Program-made: the position numbers and the translations under genes
The notes under the pieces: generated by a model
Databases searched by the model: none
What the model saw: only the letters and a program-made list of their open reading frames with translations
Told to the model about the DNA's origin: nothing
In this document: positions 1 through 9,062 of the stretch, piece by piece
How the letters are laid out: each line of letters opens with the position of its first letter
Numbering within the stretch: the stretch's first letter is position 1
Assembly: GCA_964391195.1 (NCBI GenBank)
Contig: CAYMLG010000019.1
Coordinates: 7,850-71,849, forward strand
Direction: 5' to 3'
Length of the DNA: 64,000 nucleotides
Origin: JAAYXE01 sp964391195
GTDB lineage: Bacteria > Chloroflexota > Anaerolineae > Anaerolineales > UBA4823

Positions 1-402
1 GACGTGATCCGCAGCCTGGGCCAGGGGCGAGGCGGGATCGTTGGTGATCACCAGCGTTGGCTGGCCCTGGCGCCGCCCCTCTTCGATCACCGAAACGATA
101 TCCGGCGAGCGACCGGACTGGGAGATGCCGATCACGAGCGAACCTGCCATGGACGGCGGGGTCTGGTATGCGGTAAACAGGGACGGGGCCGCCAGGGCGA
201 TGGGCAGCCGGTTGTGCGAGCCCAGCAGGTACTTGGCATAGCGGGCCGCGTTGTCGGAGGTGCCCCGCGCGGCGATGGTGATGTAATTGAAGCGACCTTT
301 CAGTCCGGCAGCAATGGCGGCAACTTTCTCGCTTTCCGTATCCAACAGGCGCCTGACGATTGAGGGTTGTTCTGAGATTTCCTGTTCCAGTATTGAGCTC
401 AT
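1..402 (-). CDS. SIS-domain sugar-phosphate isomerase/aminotransferase-like protein (partial)
   Basis: The gene runs off the left edge, so only the first 134 residues are present. They contain the start of a SIS (sugar isomerase) fold: a helix-rich N-terminus, then the phosphosugar-binding signature ARGTSDNAARYAKYLL near residues 45-60 and the serine motif GISQSGRSPD near 92-101. This pattern matches the isomerase half of GlmS and the AgaS/FrlB-type proteins that act on amino-sugar 6-phosphates. There is no N-terminal glutaminase domain, so it is a stand-alone SIS protein rather than full GlmS. The ATG at 402 is preceded by GAGG at a suitable distance. Substrate cannot be assigned from the fragment. 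Confidence 0.85.
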   Translation of the reverse strand, partial: MSSILEQEISEQPSIVRRLLDTESEKVAAIAAGLKGRFNYITIAARGTSDNAARYAKYLLGSHNRLPIALAAPSLFTAYQTPPSMAGSLVIGISQSGRSPDIVSVIEEGRRQGQPTLVITNDPASPLAQAADHV

Positions 403-610
403 AGTGCATCCTCTTCCCGGCTGCCAGGATACCAGCCTCAGGCAGCCTTTTCCGTTGTGCGTGATTTCACTTATTCTAACTGGAATCCCCCAGGGGTTTA
501 ATGCCAATCTACCCCTAAAACCCAACCAATGGGGGATGGTGGAGAAACACATTCTGTGCTAATTTAAGCATCGTTAGCATAACCCCATTTATAACTAGAA
601 GGAGGTAGTG

Positions 611-814
611 ATGGAAGTCCCCCCCCAACTCATCCGGCCCAGCACCCTCGAAGTCGGTAAAGAATATCTGCTGATGTCCGGCCGTGATGCAGCGAAGAAC
701 CCCGTACTCATTCCGGTGAAGTTCGCCGGATACGATCCCTGCCCAGCATTCATTATTGTTCAGAATGAGTTGGGGCGGGTGCGCTGCGCCCGGGATGATC
801 TGTTTCAAAAGTGA
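611..814 (+). CDS. Small hypothetical protein (67 aa)
   Basis: A short reading frame with a very strong ribosome binding site (AAGGAGG, about 5 bases before ATG 611; a GTG at 608 is also possible). The product is soluble, with no signal peptide or membrane segment, and looks like a small beta-rich domain (GKEYLLMSG, VLIPVKFAGYDP, AFIIVQNELGRVRC). I do not recognise a family. Its last 62 bases overlap, tail to tail, the 3' end of the Nudix gene on the other strand, so the two messages are complementary there. The SD and clean codon structure support it being real. Confidence 0.55.
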   Translation: MEVPPQLIRPSTLEVGKEYLLMSGRDAAKNPVLIPVKFAGYDPCPAFIIVQNELGRVRCARDDLFQK

Positions 815-1493
815 AGAATTTCCGCAATGCCCGCCTCTGCACTGCCGGAACCAGTCTATCCGCCGCCTCTTCTATCGGCAGCCAAAGCAGGCGGCTCCCG
901 GCTTCCGGCGGTGTTGAGGTTTCTTCCGCCAGAGTGGCCTCATAGAATGAGGCCAGGATAAGGGCGAGCTGCCCTCCCTGTCCGAGAGCCGTTCTTTCTT
1001 CTGCCTCACCAAGCTTTCGCCCGATCACCACCCGTCGCCCGCACTCTTCCTGAATCTCGCGCTCGAGGGCCTGTTCCAGAGTCTCACCGGTTTCACATCC
1101 CCCGCCTGGCAGGAACAATCCACGTTCCGTTTCGATCACCGCCAGGCGGTGACCGGCATCGCGGATGATGGCGTACACCGAGGGGCGAGGGGTAAACTCA
1201 ACCGGCAAGCCGAACAGGCGGGAAAAACCCGCGTAAGGGACCAGCGGGATGATCTCGTAGGTGATCAGCCCAGCCTGCGCCATAGGTAGGGTGCCCAGAA
1301 TTTCCTCGGCCTGCCCCACATTCTCGCACTCGAGGATCAAAACAGTTTCGGAGCGGCCCTGACGAAAGTAGATTTCTCGGAGACAACCCTGCTGCTGCAG
1401 TTCCCAGATCCTGGCCGCATCTGCCTGCTCCAGGAACTGGAATTCACGCGCAGGGCTACCGGGTAATTCTTTTCCGATGGCGAGTATCTTCAT
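753..1493 (-). CDS. Nudix hydrolase with N-terminal YCII/muconolactone-isomerase-like domain
   Basis: A two-part protein of about 246 residues. The C-terminal half carries a complete Nudix box, with GGGCETGETLEQALEREI leading into EECG; its glutamates bind the divalent metal used to cleave nucleoside diphosphates linked to another group. The first ~90 residues resemble a dimeric alpha/beta-barrel domain of the YCII/muconolactone isomerase type (weak assignment). The ATG at 1493 (MKILAIGKEL) is preferred; an upstream in-frame start at 1526 adds 11 unconvincing residues. A minus-strand TATAAT-like hexamer lies at 1529-1534. Substrate unknown. The 3' end overlaps the convergent small gene at 611-814. 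Confidence 0.8.
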   Translation of the reverse strand: MKILAIGKELPGSPAREFQFLEQADAARIWELQQQGCLREIYFRQGRSETVLILECENVGQAEEILGTLPMAQAGLITYEIIPLVPYAGFSRLFGLPVEFTPRPSVYAIIRDAGHRLAVIETERGLFLPGGGCETGETLEQALEREIQEECGRRVVIGRKLGEAEERTALGQGGQLALILASFYEATLAEETSTPPEAGSRLLWLPIEEAADRLVPAVQRRALRKFFTFETDHPGRSAPAPTHSEQ

Positions 1494-1528
1494 CGATGAG
1501 CGACCTTTCTGCCTGAAATCCAGCAAAG

Positions 1529-1583
1529 ATTATAATCCCGTAACGCCGCCCGTAACGCCCCGGTAAAACCGGGCGGATATAAT
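1529..1583. promoter_or_regulatory. Putative divergent promoter between Nudix and flavoprotein genes
   Basis: TATAAT occurs on the minus strand at 1529-1534 (about 37 bases before the Nudix ATG) and on the plus strand at 1578-1583 (about 90 bases before the flavoprotein ATG). Between them is a GC-rich stretch with repeats of GTAACGCC and an inverted CGCCC/GGGCG pair that may hold an operator. No good -35 hexamers are evident, so this is a weak call. Confidence 0.3.
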
Positions 1584-1673
1584 AAAATTGATAAGGCACG
1601 ATATGTGCCAGAGGCCAGGGGGAAGCGTGCGGGCGCCGGGTGGTTCGCCCGGGGTCATTCCAGGGAGGCAGTG

Positions 1674-3113
1674 ATGCAGAAATATACAGCAGTCGTGATC
1701 GGAGCAGGCCCGGCAGGGCACACGGCGGCGGTGCGCCTGGCGGAGTTGGGCGCCCGGGTTGCGGTCGTCGAGCGGGATTACATCGGCGGGATCTGCACCA
1801 ATTGGGGGTGCACCCCGAGCAAGTCGATGATCGAGTCGGCGAAGATTGCGCGCCTGGTCAGGGAGAGCAGCAAGTACGGGATCCTGGCGCCCGAGCTCAG
1901 CATCGATTTCAAGCAGGTGGCCGCGCGCCGGGATGAAATCATCCGGCAGTCGCGTGAGTACGTCACCCGCTTGCTGAAGCATCACGGGGTCGACATCTAC
2001 CACGGTGAAGCCGGGGTGGAGGAACCGGGCCGGGTTTTGGTGCGGAAGGGGAAGCTGGACCTCGATGGCGAAAATATGAGTTACACCGGCGAAGTTGAGG
2101 AGATCCAGGCGGAGAATATTATCCTGGCCACCGGCTCGCAGCCCATTACCCCCAACTTCGTCCTCCCGGATAACCCTTACGTGGTCAGCAGCAACCGCCT
2201 GATCAGCATCGGTGTGCTTCCCAAGGCGCTGACGATCGTCGGCGGCGGGGTGATCGGCATCGAGTTCGCCACCATCTTCTCCAACCTTGGCAGCCGGGTG
2301 ACGATCGTTGAAATGATGGACCGGCTGCTGACCGGTATGGACCCGGATATCTCGGCTGAGATCACCCGGCAGTTGGAAATGAGCGGGGTGCGAGTGCTCA
2401 CCTCGATGCAGGTGTCCTGCGCCGATAACGGTATGCTCCAGGCCTTTGACCGGCATACCGGCCAGGAGATGGAAGTCCACTCCGACTCGATCCTGATCGC
2501 TATCGGGCGTAAGCCGGTGATCGAAAAAGGGATGTTCGACCGGCTGGGGATCGGTTATACCGATAAGGGCATCCTCATCGATGACACGCTGCAGACCACC
2601 GTTCCCGGCATCTGGGCGATCGGGGATGCCACAGGGAAATCGGTCCTGGCGCACGTAGGCATCCAGCAAGGGATCATCTGCGCGGAGAACATTATGCGGC
2701 CAGAAGGGGCGCCCCCGCGGCGGATGGATTACAGCGTCATCCCGGCGGTGGTCTATTCGATCCCCGAGGTCTACTCGGCCGGGGTCGCCCCGATAGACCT
2801 GGAGGAGGTGGAGGTCTACAAAGTCCCCTTCGCCGCCAACCTGCGGGCGCGGATCGAAGATTTCAAAGAGGGCTTTGTGAAGGTCTGGATCAAAGAGGGG
2901 CGGGTCGTCGCCGCCCAGGCGATCGGCCACAACGTTTCGGAGATGATGCAGGAACTGACCAATATGATCGCCCTGAAGACTCCGATCAACGAAGTGGCGG
3001 AGATCATCCACGCCCATCCCACTTACTCTGAAATCACCCGCACGGTGCTCGAGGTCGCCCTGAACAAGGCTGTCGATTTCATCCCCCAGGAGCACACCCT
3101 CACGCCCGGGTAA
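1674..3113 (+). CDS. Dihydrolipoamide dehydrogenase-type pyridine nucleotide-disulfide oxidoreductase
   Basis: A 479-residue class I flavoprotein disulfide reductase. Visible are the FAD-binding GAGPAG near residue 10, the redox-active disulfide GGICTNWGCTPSK (C41, C46), the second Rossmann motif (VGGGVIGIEFA) near 185, the FAD motif GIWAIGDATG near 318, and the C-terminal catalytic pair HAHPTYSE (H448, E453). This is the full Lpd/MerA/SthA layout. The long variable segment after residue 120 and the lack of nearby pyruvate or 2-oxoacid dehydrogenase genes leave the substrate open; soluble transhydrogenase or orphan Lpd are alternatives. ATG 1674 follows GGGAGG; a longer frame from 1605 lacks a comparable site. 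Confidence 0.9.
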   Translation: MQKYTAVVIGAGPAGHTAAVRLAELGARVAVVERDYIGGICTNWGCTPSKSMIESAKIARLVRESSKYGILAPELSIDFKQVAARRDEIIRQSREYVTRLLKHHGVDIYHGEAGVEEPGRVLVRKGKLDLDGENMSYTGEVEEIQAENIILATGSQPITPNFVLPDNPYVVSSNRLISIGVLPKALTIVGGGVIGIEFATIFSNLGSRVTIVEMMDRLLTGMDPDISAEITRQLEMSGVRVLTSMQVSCADNGMLQAFDRHTGQEMEVHSDSILIAIGRKPVIEKGMFDRLGIGYTDKGILIDDTLQTTVPGIWAIGDATGKSVLAHVGIQQGIICAENIMRPEGAPPRRMDYSVIPAVVYSIPEVYSAGVAPIDLEEVEVYKVPFAANLRARIEDFKEGFVKVWIKEGRVVAAQAIGHNVSEMMQELTNMIALKTPINEVAEIIHAHPTYSEITRTVLEVALNKAVDFIPQEHTLTPG

Positions 3114-3133
3114 GGCTCAGGAGCAGGAAAGCG

Positions 3134-3170
3134 AAGTGCGTTTTGACCTCATCGAGGTCAAAACGCACTT
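3134..3170. terminator. 17-bp perfect hairpin between convergent genes
   Basis: Arms 3134-3150 and 3154-3170 are perfectly complementary with a three-base loop; the stem begins AAGTGCG and ends CGCACTT. It lies 20 bases after the flavoprotein stop and before the ung stop on the other strand, consistent with a bidirectional terminator, though the T-run is short. Confidence 0.55.
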
Positions 3171-3243
3171 TCTACGAAAATTTCCCCGCCGCAGTGGGGG
3201 ATGGACCCACTCGCCGGTTTTACCACCCAGGCCTCTCGGCCCC

Positions 3244-3927
3244 TCACTTGGGGAGGTTGGGAAGCTGCCAGTTGATCTCCGGCAGGCCAGCTTCCCGCAG
3301 GGCGGCGTTGGTCTTTGAGAAAGGCCGGCTGCCGAAGAATCCGTAGTCGGCGGAATAGGGTGAAGGATGGGCGGACTGGATGATCACATGCCGGCTGGTA
3401 TCCACCAGGGGCGCCTTCTGGCGGGCGGAAGCCCCCCACAAAATGAACACGACGCGGCTGGGCAGCCGGTTCACGGCCTGGAAGACCGCGTCGGTGAACT
3501 GCTCCCAGCCCTTCCCCTTATGTGAATTCGCCTGGCTGGCCCGCACGGTGAGCACAGTGTTGAGCAGGAGCACCCCCTGCCGGGCCCAGGGCACCAGGCA
3601 GCCGTGATCCGGCGGAGTCGCGCCGACGTCGTCTTGCAGTTCTTTGTAAATATTACGCAGGGAGGGGGGCAAGGGCACATGAGGACGGACCGAGAAGCTG
3701 CACCCGTGGGCCTGGCGCGGGCCGTGATAGGGGTCCTGCCCCAGGATCAGCACCCGCACCGCCGGGTAGGGCGTGTATTCCAGGGCGGAAAAAATCTCCG
3801 ATTCTCGCGGGTAGATGGTGTATTTTTGGCGCTCTGCATCTAAAAAAGCCTGCAGCGCCCTGAAATACGGCTTTTCGAACTCCGCTCCCACCACATCCTG
3901 CCAGCTTTCCGGTAACTTCAAATCCAT
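3244..3927 (-). CDS. ung: Uracil-DNA glycosylase, family 1
   Basis: A 227-residue UNG that excises uracil from DNA in base-excision repair. The water-activating motif GQDPYHG has its catalytic Asp at residue 65, and the minor-groove loop HPSPYSA has its His at 187. LLNTVLTVR and the uracil-pocket segment GCSFSV are also present, and length matches the bacterial family. It is a single-gene unit convergent with the flavoprotein. Annotation is secure. Confidence 0.97.
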   Translation of the reverse strand: MDLKLPESWQDVVGAEFEKPYFRALQAFLDAERQKYTIYPRESEIFSALEYTPYPAVRVLILGQDPYHGPRQAHGCSFSVRPHVPLPPSLRNIYKELQDDVGATPPDHGCLVPWARQGVLLLNTVLTVRASQANSHKGKGWEQFTDAVFQAVNRLPSRVVFILWGASARQKAPLVDTSRHVIIQSAHPSPYSADYGFFGSRPFSKTNAALREAGLPEINWQLPNLPK

Positions 3928-4219
3928 CGATTGTTCTCCTCCTGCATCTCCTTGAACCGGGCGGCGGTATCAACCGACAGCATTGTCATACAAGTCACAA
4001 TTGCGCCGCATGTCCTGCCCATCTTTTATATACGAAATCGCCCGCTGAATCAAGGGCTGTGTTCCAGAACATTCTGCCTGCAGCATCCGGCGCTTCTCAA
4101 CGGTATTTCAGAAATGGAAAGAAATCCGGTTACAATGGGTTCTGGACAACGCGGGGCGATAATGTCGGTGTTTTCTGCTCGTAAGGTGAAATTATGCCCC
4201 GTCCACCAGGAGGTCACTC

Positions 4220-5353
4220 ATGAGAAATATCCTCCGGCTGTTGGTAATCGCCCTGCTCCTCGCCGCCTGCAGCCCCGGCAATCCGGTTCAAGACCAGGAG
4301 CCCAGTTCACCCACTGCAGCCGCTCCCGGCCCGGTTATTTCCCCTGCGCCGGCTGAGGAGGAACAGCTTCCCCTCACCGCTTCCACCGCCGCCCCCGCGA
4401 CCGGGGCTCCGGCTGCGACCGCGGGTTCTCCCACCCTGGCGGCAGTAAACTACGAAGTCGAGATCCAGGAATTTCCCGTACCCGGCGGCACCCACCCTCA
4501 CGATGTAGCCCCGGCCCCAGACGGCTCCGTATGGTACACCGCCCAGCACACGGGTGAACTCGGCCGGCTGGACCCGGACAGCGGCGAGACCTATCACATC
4601 CCTCTAGGCCGCGGCTCCTCGCCTCACGGAGTCATTATCGGCCCCGACGGAGCTCCCTGGATCACCGACAGCGGCTTGAACGCCATCGTCCGCGTTGACC
4701 CTCAAACCGAAGAAGTTCGGATTTACTCGCTGCCAGCGGGCACGCCCAATACGAATCTAAACACGGCCGCCTTCGATGGCGATGGCCTGCTCTGGTTCAC
4801 CGGGCAGGTAGGTTATTATGGGCGGCTTGACCCGTCTACCGGCGAGGTGGAAGTGTTCCCCGCCCCGCGTGGGCGCGGCCCGTACGGCATCACCGCCACC
4901 CCGGCGGGGGATATCTACTACGCTTCACTGGCCGGCAGCCATATCGCCTACATCCGCCGGCAGTCCGGGGAGGCCCAGGTTTTGGAGCCTCCTACTCCGG
5001 AGCAGGGCGCTCGCCGGGTGTGGTCGGATTCCCAGGGGCGTATCTGGATCAGCGAGTTCAACCGCGGGCAGTTAGGGATGTATGACCCGACCAGGAACAC
5101 CTGGCGCGAGTGGATGCTCCCCGGCGATGACCCCCAGCCCTATGCGGTCTATGTAGATGAGAACGACCAGGTATGGCTCAGCGACTTTGGGGGCAACGCC
5201 ATGGTGCGCTTTGATCCCCTCGTAGAGACATTTGATGTGTACCCTCTGCCCAGTCCCAATGCGAACGTGCGTCAAATCCTCGGCCGGCCGGGCGAGGTAT
5301 GGGCCGCCGAATCGGGGGCAGATCGAATTGTCCTGTTCCGTCTAAACCAGTAG
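4220..5353 (+). CDS. Secreted lipoprotein with Vgb/SMP-30-like beta-propeller
   Basis: A 377-residue lipoprotein: signal peptide with lipobox LLAAC (Cys near residue 17), a Pro/Ala/Thr-rich linker to about residue 75, then repeated blades of the virginiamycin B lyase/streptogramin lyase type (PDGSVWYTAQHTGELGRLDP, GPDGAPWITD, DGLLWFTG, DSQGRIWISE, NDQVWLSDFGGN). Repeats of D-G-x-x-W are typical of these propellers. Many such proteins are not antibiotic lyases, and nothing here proves lyase activity; a surface ligand-binding or sugar-lactone-type role is equally likely. The start has AGGAGG seven bases upstream. Confidence 0.85.
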   Translation: MRNILRLLVIALLLAACSPGNPVQDQEPSSPTAAAPGPVISPAPAEEEQLPLTASTAAPATGAPAATAGSPTLAAVNYEVEIQEFPVPGGTHPHDVAPAPDGSVWYTAQHTGELGRLDPDSGETYHIPLGRGSSPHGVIIGPDGAPWITDSGLNAIVRVDPQTEEVRIYSLPAGTPNTNLNTAAFDGDGLLWFTGQVGYYGRLDPSTGEVEVFPAPRGRGPYGITATPAGDIYYASLAGSHIAYIRRQSGEAQVLEPPTPEQGARRVWSDSQGRIWISEFNRGQLGMYDPTRNTWREWMLPGDDPQPYAVYVDENDQVWLSDFGGNAMVRFDPLVETFDVYPLPSPNANVRQILGRPGEVWAAESGADRIVLFRLNQ

Positions 5354-5371
5354 AGCAGTGGATCAGGGCGC

Positions 5372-5782
5372 TCAGTTCAACCGCGGGTTGAGCTTTTGAA
5401 GGTAGGGGAGGAAATCTTCAGGAAACAGGGTTTCCAGCCGGGCAACTGCAGTCGCCAGATCTTCTGAGCGGAAGTTTGGGTCTTGTCTGACGGTTTGGGC
5501 GGCCATATACAGGGCCAGGGCTTCCGGGAAGGTGCAGGCGAGCAGGTCCAGCCGGGGGATCGCTTCAAAGCAATATCCACCGGGGGAGTGTTCAATCTCC
5601 AACTTAAAACCATAGCGAATCGTATCCAGATCGTTCTGTATGGTCCTTTCGCTGACTTTGAATTTCTTTGCCAGGTCTCGGCGGAGGTGGCGGCTGGGCT
5701 CGGAGGCAATGACCCTGATCATTTCAAGAATTCGCCAGATCCGGTTAACTTCGGTCCGTTCACGCCCTTTGGAAGGTGGCAT
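5372..5782 (-). CDS. HTH transcriptional regulator (DeoR/WYL-type N-terminal domain only)
   Basis: A 136-residue protein whose first 60 residues form a winged helix-turn-helix of the HTH_11/DeoR sort (RRDLAKKFKVSERTIQNDLD). The remainder (PRLDLLACTFPEALALYMAAQ) resembles the linker seen before a WYL ligand-binding domain, but no WYL domain follows, so this is a shortened regulator. It lies just downstream of the response-regulator gene on the same strand, separated by 164 bases, and could be co-transcribed with the signalling locus or be an independent switch. DNA target unknown. Confidence 0.7.
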   Translation of the reverse strand: MPPSKGRERTEVNRIWRILEMIRVIASEPSRHLRRDLAKKFKVSERTIQNDLDTIRYGFKLEIEHSPGGYCFEAIPRLDLLACTFPEALALYMAAQTVRQDPNFRSEDLATAVARLETLFPEDFLPYLQKLNPRLN

Positions 5783-5946
5783 TATTGCTTTTCTCCGTTG
5801 AAGTCTATAATGAGAAACAAACCCAGGCTAATATTCGAACATTTTTATAAGTAATTGAAGGGATGGAGCAAATTAATTTAAAGGACAGGCCTCAAATTCT
5901 TTCTTGCAACGATTATAGCGCATATCCGCTATTCTATTACCGAGAA

Positions 5947-6573
5947 CTACACATACGGGTGTTCTTTTGCCCAGGCGGCCGCCTCCGAGCGATTTTTTAC
6001 GCCCAATTTCGCCAACAAATTTCCCGCGTGAAACTCCACCGTCCTCTCCGTCATTTGCAGCGCTCTGGCAATTTCTTTGTTCGTATACCCGTAACTGATA
6101 TAGTGAAGGACTTCCGCTTCACGCGGGGTCAAGGCTTCCCCCATCCGCTGCTTATTCTGGTTGAACTTCACACCCGCCAACCGGTCCTGCACCAGCTTGC
6201 TGAGCCATTGCTTGCCGGCGGCAATCTCACGCAGGGCGTTGGGAATGACGAAAGGGTCTTCGTCCTTGAGCAGATAGCCATCCGCGCCGGCTTTGATCAT
6301 GCCCAGGATTGTGCCGACGTCCCCGTAGGCGCTCAACACCAGCACCTTCACCGACGTCTCGCTTTTTAATTTTTGAAGCACGTGTATCGCTTTCATTCCA
6401 GGCATATTGACGTCCAGAAGCAGGACATCCACCTGAGAGGTCTGTGCCAGACGTAAGGCATCGTCGCCGTTTAAAGCTTCACCCACCACCTCGAAGTCGC
6501 TGTGCCGGGCGAGCTCATTGCGGATACCGGAACGCACAATTGGATGGTCGTCGGCGATCAGTATGCGAATCAT
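5947..6573 (-). CDS. LuxR/NarL-family response regulator (ComA-like position)
   Basis: A 208-residue two-domain regulator. The receiver domain has the acidic pair D8-D9, phospho-acceptor D54 (LLLDVNMPG), S81 and K103 (LLKD). The C-terminal LuxR-type HTH (LTPREAEVLHYISYGYTNKE) spans about 148-205. Its ATG overlaps the stop of the upstream kinase gene (ATGA), so the pair is translationally coupled and should be cognate. In the quorum-sensing reading of this locus it is the counterpart of ComA, the NarL-type regulator phosphorylated by ComP. The regulon is unknown; an imperfect inverted repeat upstream of the peptide gene is a candidate target. Confidence 0.92.
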   Translation of the reverse strand: MIRILIADDHPIVRSGIRNELARHSDFEVVGEALNGDDALRLAQTSQVDVLLLDVNMPGMKAIHVLQKLKSETSVKVLVLSAYGDVGTILGMIKAGADGYLLKDEDPFVIPNALREIAAGKQWLSKLVQDRLAGVKFNQNKQRMGEALTPREAEVLHYISYGYTNKEIARALQMTERTVEFHAGNLLAKLGVKNRSEAAAWAKEHPYV

Positions 6574-8972
6574 TTACTCATCCTTTCCACCGGGATTTCG
6601 GCCGCCAGCAGGCAGCCTGCGCCGGGTGCAGTCTCGATGATCAATTTCCCCTGTACTGCTTCCACTTGTTCTTGAAGTCCAACCAACCCAAAATGGCGCT
6701 CTTGAATCATGGCGCTCAGGCGAGGGGGCAAGGTAAAACCGACTCCATTATCCTGAACCTTGAAAAGAATACTGTCACCGGTATGCTGCAATTGAATGTG
6801 GACTTCGGTAGCCTGGGAATGTTTCTGGATGTTGACCAATGCCTCTTGCAGAAAACGGTAGAGACATAGCGAGATTTCTTCGGGCAGGTCTTCCTCATCG
6901 ACCCCCTCGCTTTCGAAAGTGATGCGCCGGGAGACCTGCTCTTCGAATTCAGAAATACGGGAATGGATGGCGGGGATCAAGCCGAGCGAGTCGAGGGCCG
7001 GCGGGCGCAGGTCGGCGCACACCTGGCGCAGGTCATTCAGCGCCGCCCTGAGTTGGCTCTGCAGTGGGACCAGCTTCTCAGCGTTTTCACCACTCATCTC
7101 TGCCCGGACGTTTGCCATCTGGTAGTTCAGGCCTACCATTGCCTGAATGGTTTTGTCGTGCAAGTCACGCGCTACCCGCTTGCGCTCTTCTTCGCGGGCT
7201 AAGATCAACTGGCGGTGGAGCATCTTTATTTTTTCGGTGTGCTGCTGCACTTCCTCCAGCAAATAAGCGTTTTCCAGGGCAGCCTCCGTCTGGCGGATGA
7301 CGACCTCCAAAATTTCCAGGTCTTTTGAACTGAGGTCCCCACCCCCCTTCCTGACGCCCAGAATCACCAGGCCTTTGTAGTTCTCCTGTCCGCCGAGCAC
7401 GAGCCACAGCATCGGTTTTTTCCCCAGCACCGTCCCCAATTCTCTTTCATAGCTGCGAAACTGTTCCAGCAAGCCGGCCGCGCGGCCGAATTTCTGGTTC
7501 GCATGGCTGCTGATCCGGCAGCAGAGTTCCGCCACGCGCTGTTCGCCCCAGGGGAAGGAAGGGTGAGTAACCGGCTCGGTGGATGCCAGGCGACCATCGG
7601 CCAGCAGCATGTTCACATACTCGAGCTGCATGGTCTTCTGCAAGGTCTGGCACAGGGTGGTGGAAACGCTGTACACATCTGCCTCCACCTGGTTGAGGGC
7701 AGAGCTGATCTGCTTGATCGTTGCCCGGTCGTCGTACCAGGCGCCATAAAAAATGTGGTCGACGAACTTCTGCAGCGCTCTGTAGAGCGGTAAAGAGAGG
7801 CCGATCAGGCTGGCTGTCGTCAACCAGCCCAGGTTGGTCATCCAATGACCCTGCGGCAGCCGGCCGGTGATAATAGCGATCACGCCGTAAATGGAGGCGA
7901 TAAAGACGACCACCATTGAGTAGGCGGCCGTGCGGTTAACGTACTGCTCCAGGTGGATCAACCGGTAGCGGAGGATGGCATAGCCGTATCCCATGGGCAG
8001 AACCGGAAGCGCCAGCAGGGAAATTTCAAAGGGCAGGATATACTGGCCGGTCAGAGAGTTCGGAATGAGTGAAAGTAGCACCACGGGGAGAAAGGCGAGC
8101 AGCGCGGCAAAGGCGACCAAGCGAGTCTGGCGGAGCGATTCGCTTGAAGGGGCGAGCCGCCCGGCCGCTGCCAGGATCCAGGCCGAGATGATCAACATGC
8201 CCCCAATCCAAACCGACTTCACCAGCGAGAGCGGGCCGAGCACGGCCAAATGGAGCCGGCCCAGATCGGCCAGGCTGAAAATGAGGGCGAGCCCATATGC
8301 CAGCTTCAGCAGGCGAGTCCGGCGGGCTGAGCCGGCAGGATTTACCAGGAGCAGATGGGTTTGCACGATCAGCGGGCCAACCCACCACATCAGGAAATTA
8401 AAGGCCAGGCCCATGAAGAGCGGGCCGGTTGCGGAGACGGAACCCAGACCGATGATGAGGACGAACAGGTTACAGACCAGGAAGAAGAGGATTTCGATGC
8501 GGCTGGAGCGGCCAAGGGCCAGTACCAGTAGGCTGACCAGCCAGAAGGGAAAGGCGATGGCGATGACCGTCAGGCGGTACAGGATCTGCAAAGTCGAGGG
8601 AGCGGAGAGCCTCAGAGGGATCTCGAGCAGTGTGCCCGAGCGCTCCACGGTGAAGAGGACGTTATCCCCGGCCCGGCGTCCGGGAAGTTCACGGGCCTGG
8701 TAGACGCCAACCCCATCGACGGTCCGGATCAGATCCCCCACCTGAAAGATCCCGTCAGCCGGTCCCCCGGGCGCCACGGTCTTCACCAACCCGGTTGAGT
8801 AAGACCAACTCAGGCCGCTGTAGGGCTGTCGAACCAGGATCAGGCTCGACCAGCCCATAGCGAGCACGGTGAGCAGAGCCAGGAGCAGGGGGATGTGCTT
8901 CGCCACTACACCGGCAGCGGGGAAAGAGAAAGCGCCCAAATAGAAGCCTCTATCCCTTCCGGTTTCACTCAT
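6570..8972 (-). CDS. Polytopic PDZ-containing NarX-type sensor histidine kinase (ComP-like)
   Basis: An 800-residue membrane kinase. A first TM helix (PLLLALLTVLAMGW) is followed by a periplasmic PDZ-like domain (APGGPADGIFQVGDLI), then a run of about seven to nine TM helices to roughly residue 380, a GAF-like cytoplasmic region, a HisKA_3 dimerisation domain with phospho-His in RVARDLHDK (near 605) and an HATPase domain (N-box EALVNIQKH, DNGVGF near 741). HisKA_3 kinases pair with LuxR-type regulators, and the regulator is encoded next with a 4-base overlap. ATG 8972 has GGAG at good spacing; in-frame TTG 9044 would add 24 residues. Gene order after a ComQ-like enzyme and a Trp-rich peptide suggests it senses that peptide; this is inference. 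Confidence 0.88.
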   Translation of the reverse strand: MSETGRDRGFYLGAFSFPAAGVVAKHIPLLLALLTVLAMGWSSLILVRQPYSGLSWSYSTGLVKTVAPGGPADGIFQVGDLIRTVDGVGVYQARELPGRRAGDNVLFTVERSGTLLEIPLRLSAPSTLQILYRLTVIAIAFPFWLVSLLVLALGRSSRIEILFFLVCNLFVLIIGLGSVSATGPLFMGLAFNFLMWWVGPLIVQTHLLLVNPAGSARRTRLLKLAYGLALIFSLADLGRLHLAVLGPLSLVKSVWIGGMLIISAWILAAAGRLAPSSESLRQTRLVAFAALLAFLPVVLLSLIPNSLTGQYILPFEISLLALPVLPMGYGYAILRYRLIHLEQYVNRTAAYSMVVVFIASIYGVIAIITGRLPQGHWMTNLGWLTTASLIGLSLPLYRALQKFVDHIFYGAWYDDRATIKQISSALNQVEADVYSVSTTLCQTLQKTMQLEYVNMLLADGRLASTEPVTHPSFPWGEQRVAELCCRISSHANQKFGRAAGLLEQFRSYERELGTVLGKKPMLWLVLGGQENYKGLVILGVRKGGGDLSSKDLEILEVVIRQTEAALENAYLLEEVQQHTEKIKMLHRQLILAREEERKRVARDLHDKTIQAMVGLNYQMANVRAEMSGENAEKLVPLQSQLRAALNDLRQVCADLRPPALDSLGLIPAIHSRISEFEEQVSRRITFESEGVDEEDLPEEISLCLYRFLQEALVNIQKHSQATEVHIQLQHTGDSILFKVQDNGVGFTLPPRLSAMIQERHFGLVGLQEQVEAVQGKLIIETAPGAGCLLAAEIPVERMSK

Positions 8973-9062
8973 ATTCCACTCCGCGAGAAGAGTCGGGCTG
9001 ATATACAGCCAGGAGACTGTGGGTTGGATGGCGTCCACAACCAACCTGGCAGCCTTTCCAAC

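Noticed and set aside
1530..3095. Long open frame (521 codons) antisense to the flavoprotein gene
   Set aside because: It has no family-like motifs, is His/Asp/Arg-rich as expected for the complement of GC-rich coding DNA, and the sense strand encodes a clear disulfide reductase.
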